From an uncultured Thiomonas sp. (GTDB taxonomy: Bacteria; Pseudomonadota; Gammaproteobacteria; Burkholderiales; Burkholderiaceae_C): a stretch of DNA of 7,385 nucleotides. A model generated the notes under the pieces. The model did not search any database, was not told the DNA's origin, and worked only from the letters and a program-made list of their open reading frames with translations. This document shows positions 6,854 through 7,385 of this stretch, one piece after another. The DNA lies in NCBI GenBank assembly GCA_937927695.1, contig CALBRU010000385.1, forward strand, positions 1 through 7,385. Reading direction: 5' to 3'. Made by a program: the position numbers and the translations under genes. Position 1 is the first letter of the stretch. Every line of letters begins with the position of its first letter.

Positions 6854-7385
6854 TCAACCACCGCGTTCAGTGCGCCGCGCCGAGCGCAGCAGCACCACCA
6901 GAGCGCCGGCGCCGCCATCGCTGGGCCGGGCCTGCACATAGGCCATTACTTCATCGCGCTGCATCAGCCAGCTTCGCACCTTGTGTTTGAGCACCGGCTC
7001 GCGCAAGGGCGAACTCAGCCCCTTGCCGTGGATCACCCGCACGCAGCGCCAATCGCGCTGTAGTGCGGTGCGCAAAAACTGACCCAGCGCTTCGCGCGCC
7101 TCGTCGCGGCGCAGACCGTGCAGGTCGATTTCGTTCTGGATCGTCCAGTGCCCCCGGCGCAACTTGCGCAGGGTGTCCGATCCCACGCCTTCTCGCCGCC
7201 AGGAGAGGGCGGCGTCGGTCTCCAACAAATGATCCAGATCGAGCTCGTCGGACATTGCCTCTAACAGCACCGACCGTTCGTCGCGCAGCGATTGGTGCGG
7301 TATGGGTTTGGGCGGCGCGGGCTGCAATCCTGGCGGGGGGGGGTGCATCGATGCCTCTAGGACCTTGGCGCCCGCTGTAGCCGCG
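6854..7385 (-). CDS. Smr-domain protein (MutS2 C-terminal-like), N-terminus beyond window edge
   Basis: This protein has a C-terminal Smr domain, a small nucleic-acid-binding or nicking module also found at the end of MutS2. Stand-alone versions such as SmrA and SmrB act on DNA or on mRNA at stalled ribosomes; which applies here is unknown. Counting from the ATG at 7348, the hallmark motifs are DLHG (75-78, in NEIDLHGLRRDEAR) and HGKG (107-110, in VRVIHGKGLSS), with GGAGALVVLL near the end. A conserved lead block, LSWRREGVGSDTLRKLRRG (48-66), precedes the domain. The frame has no stop between 7348 and the edge, and the upstream codons read as a family-like linker. Related beta-proteobacterial proteins have about 80 further N-terminal residues, so the true start is probably outside. 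A run of nine G (7335-7343) encodes the proline stretch near the visible N-terminus. The gene converges on the haemoglobin gene. Confidence 0.88.
   Translation of the reverse strand, partial: AATAGAKVLEASMHPPPPGLQPAPPKPIPHQSLRDERSVLLEAMSDELDLDHLLETDAALSWRREGVGSDTLRKLRRGHWTIQNEIDLHGLRRDEAREALGQFLRTALQRDWRCVRVIHGKGLSSPLREPVLKHKVRSWLMQRDEVMAYVQARPSDGGAGALVVLLRSARRTERGG

Overview
The window looks like chromosomal DNA from a GC-rich, CO2-fixing proteobacterium. The form II RuBisCO with a CbbQ/CbbO activase, together with a YbbP-type permease, a group II truncated haemoglobin and an Smr protein of beta-proteobacterial style, suggests a sulfur- or iron-oxidising member of the Burkholderiales or a relative (a Thiomonas-like organism would fit). 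This placement rests on protein character only; no rRNA or other marker is present.

Positions 2-3515 are the end of a Calvin-cycle cluster on the + strand: the last 95 codons of cbbM (form II RuBisCO), a 135-bp spacer, cbbQ (MoxR-type AAA+ ATPase) and cbbO (large protein with a C-terminal von Willebrand A domain). RuBisCO is blocked by tight-binding sugar phosphates. CbbQ and CbbO form the motor and adaptor that use ATP to remodel it and free the active site. The spacer holds a 10-bp tandem repeat (four perfect copies plus one offset copy) and then a perfect 8-bp GC-rich hairpin with a T-rich tail. The hairpin probably ends or reduces transcription between the abundant enzyme and its activase.

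Positions 3516-6773 leave carbon fixation. After a 128-bp gap with no clear terminator comes a complete 842-residue FtsX/YbbP-type ABC permease with no ATPase gene beside it here. Next is a 133-bp gap with a plausible -10 element, then a group II truncated haemoglobin.

Positions 6774-7385 hold an 80-bp convergent intergenic region with short repeats that can form alternative hairpins, then an Smr-domain gene on the - strand. Its reading frame stays open to the window edge, so its N-terminus is probably outside. No tRNA, rRNA, CRISPR array, insertion sequence or phage gene was seen. I found no clearly undescribed system; the most unusual sequence is the cbbM-cbbQ spacer.
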